In this document: piece after piece, positions 26,401 to 38,500 of the stretch
Layout of the letters: every line of letters starts with the position of its first letter
Numbering within the stretch: the stretch's first letter is position 1
NCBI RefSeq assembly: GCF_019649055.1
Contig: NW_026570246.1
Span: 1,116,001-1,180,000 of the forward strand
Source of the DNA: Paramacrobiotus metropolitanus
Lineage: Eukaryota > Tardigrada > Eutardigrada > Parachela > Macrobiotidae
Length of the DNA: 64,000 nt
Reading direction: 5' to 3'
The notes under the pieces: generated by a model
What the model was told of the DNA's origin: nothing
Database searches by the model: none
What the model saw: only the letters and a program-made list of their open reading frames with translations
Made by a program: the position numbers and the translations under genes

Positions 26401-27887
26401 TTGTTACAATGTGAAATGGTAAATTAGTTAAAATAAGGTGATGGAGGTGTAGTATGACGACTATGTCTTTTGAATTTAATTAACTGTGAGTCGTGACGAA
26501 TATCACAGTAATGCGACGTTTTCGAGTATACAACATTGTTACTGCTGACCTTACACTTGTTTGAATTAGAATTAGCAGTACTTCCTTTTCCAGCAACGGT
26601 CTGTATTAGATTGCTTATGGTGAAACAAACTTACATCAATGGCTTTGAAGTTTGAACATATTTATTTTTTCGATCAGGTGTGTGCAGCTATATGCCCGAG
26701 TATCGGATTCGTCTGTCATCAGCACAAATGGAGTGAAAGCTTTTTTTCATAAAAATATCGGAGTTAATCCTGACAACGAAATTCGAATTGATGAGCAAGG
26801 TGCCATCACGGTCTTCTTCAGCGGAGACAATCCTCGTCAGGTTCCAAAAGCAGTGTACCGGTCTTTAAAACTGCGCGATAACCGGGATATCCAGAAGTGC
26901 ATAGAACCTCCTCGACCCAAATTGATGTTGCAACCACGCAGCATACGAACCGATTCTGCCGCGTCCAGCGCCAATGCCACGTCGAAATTCGAAGTGGTGC
27001 AGTTCAACGGACCCGCAAGCTCACTGGAAATTCGGGAATTCTGTGGAATTACGAAGGGAACGGAATTGAAAGTGACCCGGATGGAACGGTCGTCGGTCAA
27101 CAGCATCACTCTGAATAATGCACCCTTACAGAAGATGAAGCGATGGATTGTGGCCGCTGATGTTTCCTCCAATTCCGTGGTATGGTGACTCTACTGTAAA
27201 AACAGTATTCTTTTAAAATTAATACGCAGTTAACTAAGGTAAAGGGGCAATCCTGTCGGCTCCGCATGATGGTAGGTATTTATATATGAACAAAAAATAT
27301 TGTATGCATTGAGGTGTTATGGTGAGGTGCAGTACTTCAGAGTTTAATCACAAACTAATAACTTTTCAGGAGGATATTAAGTTAGAAAACGCTTTTTGTA
27401 GGAAAACAAGTTAATCCTAGAAAACACGACGTTATTGGAAGGTCGACCGGAGTTTTCGGCCCTAGTCTTCTTGTTGTTTACCAACGCCATCAGTCTGATA
27501 CCGCACAAGGATAACGAAGCAAACGGGAAGTCTAATTATATTGGCATTCGCGGTAGCCTGGATCGTCACCGACGTTTGCTGCGAGATAATAACTTTGTGA
27601 TGTATTTCGACACGGTGATCGATGAAGATATGATGGTGTTTGTCCGTATCATCCGCAACTCTATCCGTGGATGTTTTGGTGCGGACGTGATGAAGGATCC
27701 CATGACCCGGCAAGTGAAAGTCCCGGGGTACCGGAAAGCCATTCGGCACGCTTTGCATATGCTGTTGAACAGTGATTATGAGTTTGTTCCCTGCGCGAAG
27801 AATTCCAAATATGCTGCTAAACGTGATCAGGAAGTTTTTTTCAACGATTTGCATCCGTTTTTTAGCTCACCTTTGAATCATGTGTAA
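23465..27887 (+). CDS. Tdrd9: TDRD9/Spindle-E DExH RNA helicase lacking the Tudor region
   Basis: Helicase of the germline piRNA (transposon-silencing) pathway by family. Exons: 23465-23751, 23871-24004, 24389-25139, 25340-25695, 25876-26347, 26678-27179, 27402-27887. All phases agree and give 995 residues. Helicase motifs in order: Walker A GATGCGKTT, QPRRIAA, DEVH (motif II), SAT, STNIAESSITVPDVKYIVD (motif V), CEQRRGRAGR (motif VI). Family-specific stretches are ERGWTLGGLIGYQ, SWASK-like TWASKSNCEQRRGRAGRVS, and LLQLVITGAFYPNFF. The C-terminal flank (EGRPEFSALVFLLF, then YFDTVIDEDMMVFVRIIRNSI) matches the part that follows Tudor in TDRD9. TDRD9 and Spindle-E are about 1,400 residues. Here the pre-Tudor and post-Tudor parts are fused inside the single exon 26678-27179. 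The ATG at 23465 opens directly before the helicase core. Paralogues such as other DEAH helicases fit less well. Confidence 0.9.
24031..24054. repeat. Perfect 24-bp palindrome in intron 2 of the TDRD9-like gene
   Basis: CAGGGTCTGTAT is followed directly by its exact reverse complement ATACAGACCCTG, with no spacer. It starts 27 bases after the exon 2 donor. It could form a cruciform or a short RNA hairpin, or be a dimeric protein site. No function is known. Confidence 0.75.
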
Positions 27888-28387
27888 AGCTCGAACAACT
27901 ACTGTTTAACATATTTTGCCAAAAGGTAAAATTTTACTAACTGCTGTGCATAATTTTGGGTTAGATTTGTTGACTTCTTTCTTTGTGATAAGAATTGTTA
28001 AGAATTTGGAACAGTAAAACGCTTTGGTAGAGATTGGCGTAAAATGGCGAATGGGCAGACATTGGTAAACGATTTTTCTAACTAAACAATATATGCTGAA
28101 AAAGTGAATTTCGTATTGAATCGTTAAAAGAGCACGAATTTCCACGAGTCAGAAATCTGCACTGCGAGAGATGTTCATGACTGATAACATGGATTAGCAC
28201 ATCGTTCAAATCATTGTTTTCATCCCGGCACAATTGTAAACAAATACAACAGAAATTGCATTAGGGCTAAACGAAAACTGTAAAACATAAAACGATACGC
28301 AGTGCCACCATCCGAACCAATTCTAAGTTAACAGATAAAAAATCCTCAGATTTTCATCGGGTATGAGAAACACTACTCCATAGGGTC

Positions 28388-29476
28388 TCAGTCCACCGTG
28401 AGCTCAGTCTCGTCATTTTCGTTGGGAAAGATGGGCGCATTCGTATTGGAACTGGCTGTGCAGTAGGCCCACTCTTCGCTCGATATCCACACGTCCAGCA
28501 GCGCATCCTCCATCGCTTGTCGGCATCGCCTCATGAACAGCTCCGTCTGCAAGGACTTTATGATGGGCAAATACACCACCTGTTTCATACAATCTTCTAA
28601 AATCTCCGGTGAATAATGGTTCACACCCCGACTAGGAGTTTTTGGCAGTTTTTCCAAGGGAGTATGCTGGAATGTTTCGTGGGATGACTTTTCGAATATA
28701 CGGCTTTTACTGTGGTATCTTTGCTGGAAATCCGCGATGCTGTACGTGTTCAGAGCGCTCAAATGTTGCTTCTTTTCCAGGCGCTTCTCCGCTTCGGCTA
28801 TATCGTAGAGATTGTACGCCTTTATCCCATACTTTTTATACAAAATTCTCTCTTTCGTGGCAAAATCATGCACGACGATGTGCACATGGAGATCAGCGAA
28901 TAGCGGCTGTAATATCGAGCGGACAAACGCGGTATCCATTTTCGTCCAGTCAAAGATAAAAATAAAATTCTCAGTAGCAATTAACAGCACCGCTGGTTTG
29001 TAGCTACGGTCCAATTTTTCGTCATCAGTCCCCGGTTGCGCATTGGCATATCGCCCGTCCAACGCGATATACAGTGCTTGCTGCTTCCTTATGTAGGCAA
29101 TACATCTAGCGAAGGAGGAAGATGAAGTGCTGTCGAGAATCGTATAGAGATGCGGGTATTCCTTCCGGGCTAACAAATCCGGACAACATTCGTACATCTC
29201 GTGCAACAAGTGATCGGAGACGTGGTCAACCGAGGCGATCAGTTCATCGCAGCGTCGCAGGCTCAACGATGGCAAGTCCGTGTTGACGAAACAGTGAACC
29301 AGGGCGAAGGACTTGACGTGCTGTTTGGCTTCAGGCTGACCGTCCAGGTTGGCTGCTTTCCTTCTGGTTGCTGGTTGCGGAACCTGCGTGGCAATCATTG
29401 CAGGCTGCTCCACAATATGAAGGGGAAGTACTGTACTGATCTGCTGCAAATAATCATTCGATACTAACGAGTTCAT
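28388..29476 (-). CDS. RNase D-like 3'-5' exonuclease-fold protein, EXD1-like
   Basis: Single-exon frame of 362 residues from the ATG at 29476 (MNSLVSNDYLQQ). The frame stays open to 29587, but that extension is AT-rich and hydrophobic, more like 5' UTR. The middle resembles the DEDD/RNase D fold of EXD1: ALYIALDGRYA (motif I, Asp kept, the usual following Glu absent), then KPAVLLIATENFIFIFDWTKM, then HIVVHDFATKERILYKKYGI (motif II with Asp), then NLYDIAEAEKRLEKK. EXD1 in mouse and silkworm is a catalytically inactive RNA-binding partner in piRNA biogenesis. Loss of the motif I Glu here fits an inactive protein. The gene is convergent with the TDRD9-like gene, with 500 bases between stops. 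Other RNase D-fold families remain possible. Confidence 0.6.
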   Translation of the reverse strand: MNSLVSNDYLQQISTVLPLHIVEQPAMIATQVPQPATRRKAANLDGQPEAKQHVKSFALVHCFVNTDLPSLSLRRCDELIASVDHVSDHLLHEMYECCPDLLARKEYPHLYTILDSTSSSSFARCIAYIRKQQALYIALDGRYANAQPGTDDEKLDRSYKPAVLLIATENFIFIFDWTKMDTAFVRSILQPLFADLHVHIVVHDFATKERILYKKYGIKAYNLYDIAEAEKRLEKKQHLSALNTYSIADFQQRYHSKSRIFEKSSHETFQHTPLEKLPKTPSRGVNHYSPEILEDCMKQVVYLPIIKSLQTELFMRRCRQAMEDALLDVWISSEEWAYCTASSNTNAPIFPNENDETELTVD

Positions 29477-29917
29477 AGTAAAAAATTTGGAGAAAACCCG
29501 GAAAGAAATATAACAAAGGCAACTGTTATAATAATTATAAATTATGAATATGAACTTATGAACTGTAACAACAGATTTCGCATCCATATCTGGCGCGTGT
29601 TGAAGCCTGTATCGGATCCAAGGCTCAAAAATAATTTGCTTTTTGTCGACAACAATAAAAAAGTTTTATGAGCTCGTGCCGCAACGAGCCTTTTGTCTAG
29701 TGAAGGGACCACTGTCGAGGCGAGCTACTACGGCTAAATAACGCAGCACAGTCTCTAGAAGTATACAATAAAAGTTTTACATTTTCAACTTTAATGTGCA
29801 TTCAAAGGGAAAGAATCTGTTGAAAAAAACATCAATCATTCATAAATAAATAAATGCCCTTGAAGTTGTTAAAAAACTTGAAGCCCGAAAGTAACTATAC
29901 ATACTTAAATGGTCAGG

Positions 29918-30232
29918 TCATGAACGCATACGCGTTGTTTTCTTGCTTTTAACCATTTTTGTATGTTTGTAATGATCTGTTTTATCAGCCGGAAAATCCA
30001 CGAAGCTACCGGGAAACCTCGATTTACGGCGTTTTCGAAACAGCGCTGGAGCTTGCATTAGCGGCGGAAGCGAAGAAGAAAAGTTGGCGAGACGACCTTT
30101 GCTTGGAAGGTTAATAAATTGTGGACATTTTTTGTTGATTCTAATTTTTCTGATCTGTTCGATATTCGTACCATTGGTGCTTTTAAGCAAGCTTTGAACC
30201 GTGTGAATTTTGTTTAAGGAGTCCTTTTCTGT
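29918..30232 (-). CDS. Hypothetical exon or small gene, basic Ser/Pro-rich protein
   Basis: An open frame of 104 codons on the minus strand ends at a stop at 29918-29920. It begins just after a possible acceptor (GATAG, at the 30233 side). Composition is protein-like and basic, with QSLLKSTNGTNIEQIRKIR, FRKRRKSRFPGSF and a C-terminal KSKKTTRMRS. There is no upstream ATG in frame, so it would need an earlier exon, which I could not identify. No domain is recognised, so it may be chance. Confidence 0.2.
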   Translation of the reverse strand, partial: TEKDSLNKIHTVQSLLKSTNGTNIEQIRKIRINKKCPQFINLPSKGRLANFSSSLPPLMQAPALFRKRRKSRFPGSFVDFPADKTDHYKHTKMVKSKKTTRMRS

Positions 30233-33200
30233 CTATCTGTACAGAGTACTCGTACTTTTAGATTTTACTGTTTGGCCAGGTTTAAAATCCCAGCTAGTAT
30301 GTCACTCTAGCCGGAAATGGGCTACCTGCTCCACGATGAATAATAATAAAAAAAAATAATAGCGGTAGTTGATGAAAATGCAGCAGCCGTTTTGGGAACT
30401 CTAACCATGCATTCCAAGGCCAGGAATACCGATTTTGGTTGTTTTTTTCAGTGCTTTAACTCGTACCATTTTAATTAACGTTCAGCGCAGGCAGTTTTGC
30501 CTGTACTGGCTTTCGCTGGATAAAAAGGGTTTTGTAGTTAGTATTTTGTAGTGCTTTATTTTGGTTTCAGTATTTCTGTTTGCCACAGAAGGTGCGGCAG
30601 TGAATAACAACTGCTTCGGTGCTTGATATCAGTTAATTGTTTGTTGTTATTTAATTGATATTAAATCATTATTAATTATATGGTTCATGCCGCATACAGC
30701 TAGTACTTGCAACTGACTTGTTACAATGGTCTACTGTAACATCAGTGCTCTTAACTGCTAGCGAATCAATAACCCACATCTACGACAGCTTCGCTTGCCG
30801 GGTCAGGTTCTTATTTATAAATCAGTTTTTACTCTTTGTGGATAACATAACTAATAGTTCTCACTTTCACTAATTTCTTTGTTTTTCTGTATAAGTACAT
30901 ACATTTGGATATAGGCAATGTTATAAAAGTAATACCATGTCTAGCACCGTAATAATTAATAAGCTTATTAGAAAGCTCGGACATGGTACATGCAATGGCA
31001 ATGTTATTCGGGTGGATGCCTCTAACCAAACAGTGGTTACGTTTTCTAACTTAATAAGCATGTCAAACGTGACGCAAACGTAAAAGTTGACAATCTGCGA
31101 TGATGGGGAATATGCCAAGCCGAAGATGGCTATTACAAACGGCATGTTGGAATGAACCTAAAAATTATTTGAGCGATATATCTTGTTAATTTGCGCTCAT
31201 GTTCGGTAATTGATGCCATAGAATTCGTGTGTGCAGCGTTGCAGGATCTATCGGAACGGCTTTCGTCCTCATTAAATGACACCTTCCAGGCGTCATAAAA
31301 GTCAAAACCAACAAAGAACAGTGTTCAGGCGCAGCTCACAACACTCGAAATCGCAATAACACCGCCATAATTCAATTCTTTGTGCGATCGTAAACACTAA
31401 AATCCAGGAGCAAACACTTATCGACAGTGTCAAATTATATTAATGCGCATCTATAATTTGGCAATATTTGTACATATTGAGCTCAATTACTTTTATATCG
31501 GTATACGTGTAACATTTAGGAAGTTGTAACATGCATGTGATTGCGAGATCTGCAGAACGGTAAATAAGTATCCGACTGTGAAGAATAATAATGTGACCCG
31601 TGCCCGTTTTAATACATGTTACAAATGGCACGAGTATTATCATGAATAATTATTGACTTATTCACACTGCAGACTTTCGATATATTCTCTTCGATACAAC
31701 TTACGTATATACAGTATAATTTACGAATACACAGACAGGTGCGTCAAATTTAAAAAAAGCAACCTCCGCTTCGCGAATGCTAACCAAGTTACAAGTATCC
31801 GCACACTGACAAAAGATGTTATGTTAAGGTTTGTAAACAGTTCGTGCATAGAAGTATACGTATGTTAAGAATAAAATAAGTCAATAGTTCGGAAATATTG
31901 CTAGCCAGATCCAGAGTAGCCGGAAAAAAATAAGTATAACAACCGGTATACAAATTTAACGAAATTAATATCGTAACTATTGCAATTTCTCAACTTGATT
32001 TTTTAATGCTCACTGTTCTGGCACGCAAAACGTGAGAGCGTTGCAGGGTACCAATACGAGGTCACAAAAAATGCTTCCTCCGCACTTATTTAGAACTTGT
32101 ATTCCTAGGCCTTTCATCTCGGCATAAGAAAATGCTGCTACGGTATTTTACAATGTCTGTGTTTTTACTGTTATTCGCCTAAAATGTTTATGAGATACCA
32201 TCGCAATACTCTGTACAATACATGCACTCAATGCTATATGTTTTAAATTTGCTATATGTGCAGGCGGCGCGCTATCGACGATCCAGAATATACACGAGCA
32301 CCAGAATATATATCGTAGTAGGAGCACCATGGCAGAATAATACACTCCTAAAAATATAAATACAGTAGCATATAGGTCACCTGGTCACGTACTTTGCGTT
32401 TATGTAATTAAAGAATCAATGAATGGTCTATTCCAGAAATATCAAGACCTGTGTCGCGTAGCGGCATTTTTGGCCAACGTTTCACAAAGATGTTTCCCGT
32501 TTACAGTTCGCCAGTCAAATTCCAGCGGGACTAAACTTAAAGGCAAAGAAAAGCGCTGTAGTTCAGCGACTGTTTTGGCGGTAATAGCCGAAATATGGCG
32601 CCCGCGTGCATTAAGCAATAAACACCAGCGCAGAGCAACCATTTTCCGGCAAAGCCTAATGAGTTATGACAGTCGTAATGAGAAGGTAATTGATGAAAAA
32701 TTGTTGTTGATACGCAAACTACACAGAAACAGATGGCTCTGCACTTAACGACAGGAAGTTCTATTTTATGACTAAATACGTGCTTGACTTATTAACCAGG
32801 GGGATAGCGTGCCTACAAAGATAATTCTGTGGAAATAACTTTCGCGGCAGTCAGCGCACCGTAGTCGTCCGCATTTAATGGATGATCAGTATTTCATTTT
32901 ATGGCAGCCTGAACTGACCGGCTCCAGATCCTTAGACGAAATTTTTCTCGACGATACATTCCTGCTTAATAGAAAGAACTACAGTGCGCCTGCAGTTTTT
33001 TGGGTAAATACTGCAAACTTTTAGCCGACTGAAGAAAAGCTTACATTTACTAAACCGAAATAATTTGTGTTTGTTGTTTGGCGTTACGCTAGAAACGGAA
33101 CAAGATACCATAATATTATTATGATAATTTTTATGACTCTAGATCTGATAAAAAAACGCGTACCATCTGTGGCAGGACTAATATATTTGTAGAATTGTAG

Positions 33201-34371
33201 TACTGTTTCGAATAATCTTGGTACACAAACCCATTTTAAACTGTACCTGTTAAAGATAAAATAAGTGATCCTAAAACATTTTACGAGTACGATACAATGC
33301 ACTATTGTACTACATGCTTTAATGCAATAAAAAATGCAGTTTGTGATTATAGTTTATGTCGTTATAATCTGCAGCGCACGTCAAACACGTAAAAACATAG
33401 AGACAGGAATGATAATCCGTATTTCGAAAGTTTTCCGGGTGCTGCTGCGTGCCGAGGATCAAAATGTCAATGCATCATATGATGGAAGACCGGTTGATAT
33501 TCTTTGCAGGCGGATGCCGGTCGCGCAGGGGGTGAGCTAAATTAACCGCTCAATGTCGACTCCAATAAAGCGATATGGCAGATGATTAAAAATCAATCTA
33601 TAGGCAGATTAGCACATAAAACTATTTGTTAGTCTTATCATTTTCCACTTGGACTGCTGCGCTGAAAAGATTTTCTGGATGATCTGTATAATTAAATTCT
33701 GTTAGTGCCGACTGTTTGTGGGACGCATATGACGTCCCGCGTGTGAATGTGTCGTGTTGGGATTTTTTATTGATTGTTCGGCTAACTGGCTGCACAATCC
33801 GGCACTGGGACTAATGCTCCACTACTGCATGAATAATTTAATTCTAAACGTTTCTGCCACATTACTCTGATGAGCGTATTGAGACGGTAATAGAGTTGTT
33901 GAACGCGAATTCGATTAAGCCATTTATTGCCCAATCCGGCAAATGAATCTTTGGAGGCTGAGCGCGGGTCTCTGAAAATTAAATATCATCATCCCTGCTG
34001 GATGCCACGCCGTATCAAGATGGCAGCCGGTTGATTTAGCACAGCGGGAAAAGGCGGCACGAGTATAATTAAAAGATACTCGCGCCATATCTTGTGTGCC
34101 AAAAAAGTCAGTCGCGAACTACACAAATACAGTAGAGCACAATAACACGACTGCAATATACTTGTAGATGAGAGAAAAGATTCGATTGAGATTTCTTTCA
34201 AGTTTCAGTTTTCTGGGGCATAGTAATGTTAAAATTGTCTTTTTGAAACAACCGCTCTATAAGTAAAATATGAAAACTGTTATGTGAAATGTTTATGCTA
34301 ATACAGTTCGACCACCTTGGTTCGACTATGCATTCGTAACCGGCGTGAGAGCGTCTATATATCGATAAGAG

Positions 34372-34402
34372 TTATTGATCAAAACATGCTTTTGATCAAT
34401 AA
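34372..34402. repeat. Inverted repeat, 13-bp arms, 5-base loop
   Basis: TTATTGATCAAAA at 34372-34384 and its exact reverse complement TTTTGATCAATAA at 34390-34402 flank CATGC. The arms contain TTGATCAA palindromes. The position is the gene-poor interval 3' of Msx. Possible hairpin or paired protein site. Confidence 0.7.
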
Positions 34403-35505
34403 TTAATCAGAGCAGTTTTCTTAATTAAACAAGTCTTATGATAAAATTCATTAGTCACCTGCAAATTACACTGAACTGAGAAAAAACTGCGATGCTTTAT
34501 AAATGACGCCGCTTTTCCTACAGTATCTCCAATTCATCGTACCGCATGTGCGCTTATATATGTACGCTGTACCTGTACAATTAGGACTGAAAAAAAGTAA
34601 ACCGTGCTTTCTGCAAGTGTCGGTGAAAATGAATGCTTAAATTACCTCTAGATATAAAATATGTCGTGTCAAGATTATGATCAGTTTGTAGCTAATCAAA
34701 CTGTGGTCCAGCAAGAAATGAGTTCTCGAGGCGGTAGCTGTTTGACCTCAAAGACTGCCAAATCCTGCGGTATGTCAAATGGTATATTGTCGGTGCTAAG
34801 GTTGCGTTGAAGAAAACGAGAAACGGCATTCTTTCTGACAATCAACACGACTGCAGGCTTTTGATGGCTTCCGAAATTAGAGCTAATTACAAAAACAACG
34901 ATGCGGACCATCCATCAAGTGGTAATTGCGCATAATTTCTGCAGTGATCGTCGGTGACAGCAAAAAAAGTATTGACACTCACGAAAAATATAACACCAGA
35001 AGCAAATGTTTTTGAAAATTTTTTCATTTGATCTGGTGCAAATCTGCAAGCTTCGTAATAACCTTTATGACAACATGCTTAGTTTTTTAATACAAATTAG
35101 TCAATTTACTTATTGAGTTATGTTTCTAAAGGTGTGTGTATGCTGCTTAATTAGCTCTAGGCCTTTAGCAATCAGTGCCGCACAGCAACAATTATGAGAA
35201 CTAATTACTAAATAAGAATTGAATAACCTGACACAGTACTTCATGAGTGTAATTTATAACCGGAGCAGAAGCCTGTTTTGCAATAATCAGCTTTTATAAT
35301 AAATGGTCTTGATAGCAATACCTATGTCGCGATAGCACATAAGGTCACTTTTTCTAAATATAGCATAATAAAAGAATTATTTATATCTTATTTGAAATAT
35401 AATTTAATAAAATATTTTCATCTGCAGGAAGCATAAAATTTTAAAAAAAGCTATGCATTTTGGTTTTTCTGCATGATCGGCCAAAATACGTGAATATAAG
35501 GCCCG

Positions 35506-35523
35506 TTGCCTTTTAAAAGGCAA
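35506..35523. repeat. Perfect 18-bp palindrome
   Basis: TTGCCTTTT is followed directly by AAAAGGCAA. It lies in gene-poor DNA 3' of Msx. No function is known. Confidence 0.6.
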
Positions 35524-38500
35524 AGCAATCTAAACAAGAAACGGATCCAGTTGACATTAACGTTGAGCGAGTGATATTTTTACAATTCTTGCTGATGGCA
35601 TGATATTTTCGACCTGAAATAGTTCCCATTTCTATAGCTGCGGCAATGTGGTATTTATTAGCGCATAATTATGATATATGTTTGGGTGCTTGTTAATGGG
35701 CGGAAAGCGTTTTGTAAGTGAGAAGAAATGGAGCCATAGATCCCTCGTGGCTGATGTTATCCAAATAGGAGCTTAATAGGATTATAACAACTAATGGGCC
35801 TTATTATCTCGGTTTCGATGACTGCATTGCGTGCCGCACTGTAAATCAATTCACTGGGTAATAGCCAACTCAACTGGACGCATTTAACTTCCATGAATAT
35901 CCCCTTGGCCAAACGGAAATGAGAGGACTTAGGACTAAAATTTATTTAGCTCGAGGAATTGCGTCAATGAAGGCGAGTACAGAATTAGCACTGGCGGCGC
36001 GACAAGTGTAACAGCTCCGTCGTGTTAGGAAAGGTGCAAAAACTTTAAGGTCACCAGACAGAAAGCAATGTAAAAGGCATCAGTTTATAATTAAAGGACT
36101 GAAACTGCACTTCCCGTGTGTATTTAGTTCCAAGATAATTATTATATACTTCAAAAATTTGCAATGACAGAATTCAATTGAGCTACGAAATACTTGCCAG
36201 TTGTTTTTGAACAGTATCTGAATGTTCATAAGTGTTACACACAAAATTCGGAATTACCTTCTGCAAATGCCTGTACACATATCTGCAGACCGCAAAAATA
36301 TTGTATGATAGTAAAAGAAAATGTGCAAAACGCAATTTTGCGGTTGTACTATATGAGTATAATAAATGGTGTTGGTAGCGGTTTAAATAAAATAATACGG
36401 GGAGTGCGGTAATAAAAATTTTAAAGTGTTTAAATATTAAATTTTTGACACCGGTTTGTTCAACAAGCAATTTATATCAGAGGACACGGAGGTCAACAAC
36501 AGATCACTGTCAAATTGAACAACAGCGGAAGTTTGTCAGAGAAGAAATTACCGGTATGCGCAAGCTCTCATTGCGGCAGGAAATCTCATAATTGAAAAAT
36601 TCAGCTCCCAGATCGTCGTTTAGAGGAAAAGTGGCTGTTAATTAATCTCTGACATTTCGTCGATCATGTCGATTGGCTCTAGTCGCTGGTCCGTATGTGG
36701 TGCATTTGTGGGGCTCATTCTGTTCCAATGATTCTTAAGAGGCTTCCGTTTGGATATACTGAAACCTCTAAAGTGCCATTTTCAATTGAAGAAAGCATTA
36801 TGTTCAATTTGCGGACAATTGTCATATTTGAAGGATCGCTGACGGCGCGGACATGTTACAGGAGGCTAATATGGGTATTGCATGACAAAATTTAGCATAC
36901 TATATTTCCGTGAAATCATATCATGTCACGCTATCATTAGCTGCAAATGGTATTCGGCTTAAAAGCTCCTGCCGGTAGCAGATACTGCTGGCGCTGCTGC
37001 ATGCCCTGTGATCTCGTCAATCAGCGCTATTACGAATTTATAATTGCACTAATTACACTTCGAACCTAGCATATGGTTTATTGTTAATAATTGGGAAGCT
37101 ACGTAGATCTAGAGCAATATTTCTGCTTGTTGTTTAAGTTTTAATTGACCAATATACCATAACTTATAGTTCAGAACAGATACACGCATTACAACTGTGA
37201 TACAAAAATAATTACAAAGAAATAAAGAAATTCAACTACAGAGTATGTGAGCTGGACCAGTGCAACGGTACAGTCTATACTTGCCGCTTGTATTGCATAT
37301 GGCGGTCTAAACTTTAAAGTTGCGCTGTTGCACTTGTCAAGTTGCCAGTGCCCGGTAGACCAGCCGATCGTGATCACACAGACGGCAGTCTTATAGTTTA
37401 CACTTTTCCAGACATAACCTGATATTTTAATTTAAATTTCTGCACTCAATTTTATGGGTGGTAGCTATTTGGAGCTGGAATATTGACCTGATATCTGACC
37501 ACATTTTGCTTGATTAACTCCCGGCATGTCAAATTGGCGCCCAGTCTTTGCTGCCGCCAAAAGCCAGAAGATGACTGCGATGACCCTTTCTGGGATGTGC
37601 CGATGCACTTTGAGATGGGTATCGGAATCAGCAGGATCCATACATTAACACGTTTACGCCAAATCACCAGTGCATATCGTCTAGCGTAATCTCAGCCTCC
37701 ATATTTCTGGCTTATTATCGAACACTGACAAAATTAAGCGACGAGAAGCTGGACTAACTGTAGCATTTCACTTCCAAATGAGCTCTAAGAACGAAGTACT
37801 GCACGTAGGCATAGCAGAACGGTAGTCGCCGAGGAGAAACTTTAAATCGTTTTTTGATTAAAGGGACTACATACCGCTGTAAAAATCAGAAGCATTGATT
37901 GTATGATGACTGCCGAAAAGGATTACCAACCGGCAACCGGCCATGCGCGTACCCACCGCATTGACAGACGTACAGTACGTGTTTCCGTATCAAACATCTG
38001 GCTACGATAATTAAACCTCATCGAAACACAGAAAATTTTGTTTCCACTGTCATAATTATTATAAAAAAGATGTTTTCAGATGCTTTTGCTGTATAGCTAA
38101 AATTAATTGACTGCGAATGTTGGAATACAGATTTTGAACTTTATCGATACGAGGGAACAACTAACAACTACTGTCAATAATTCATTCTTTAACAAAAACC
38201 TCTTGGACAATGATATGTCTGTAGGTTTTGTAACGACTCATTCAAGCACGAGATGAACTTGGCGTGTCAAAGACAGATTTAATGGTTAAGTGGGAAAATA
38301 CATTTGGACTTCTGCGCGTACATTATAATAATATTCAGTACATCGATAGTCCTGTGATCGATTGGTGCAGGTTGACAAAAATTAGGATAGCTATCTGCTA
38401 ACAATAGGTTTAAGAGGAAAAATTAGCTGGGAGTCCATTATTAAGCTGAAAGGTAACCAAGCATGCATAACAAGCAGTGTATGCATCCCACGTGGCGTGC

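Noticed and set aside
32419-32748. 109-codon + frame in the gene-poor interval
   Set aside because: No domain, biased composition, and an overlapping minus frame of similar quality.
33334-33540. 68-codon + frame starting with a signal-peptide-like stretch (possible secreted peptide)
   Set aside because: No dibasic peptide layout with amidation sites, no exon support; kept only as a note.
34696-34911. 71-codon minus frame containing KPAVVLIV, similar to KPAVLLIA of the EXD1-like protein
   Set aside because: The similarity is a handful of common residues; no wider alignment, so not called as a duplicated fragment.
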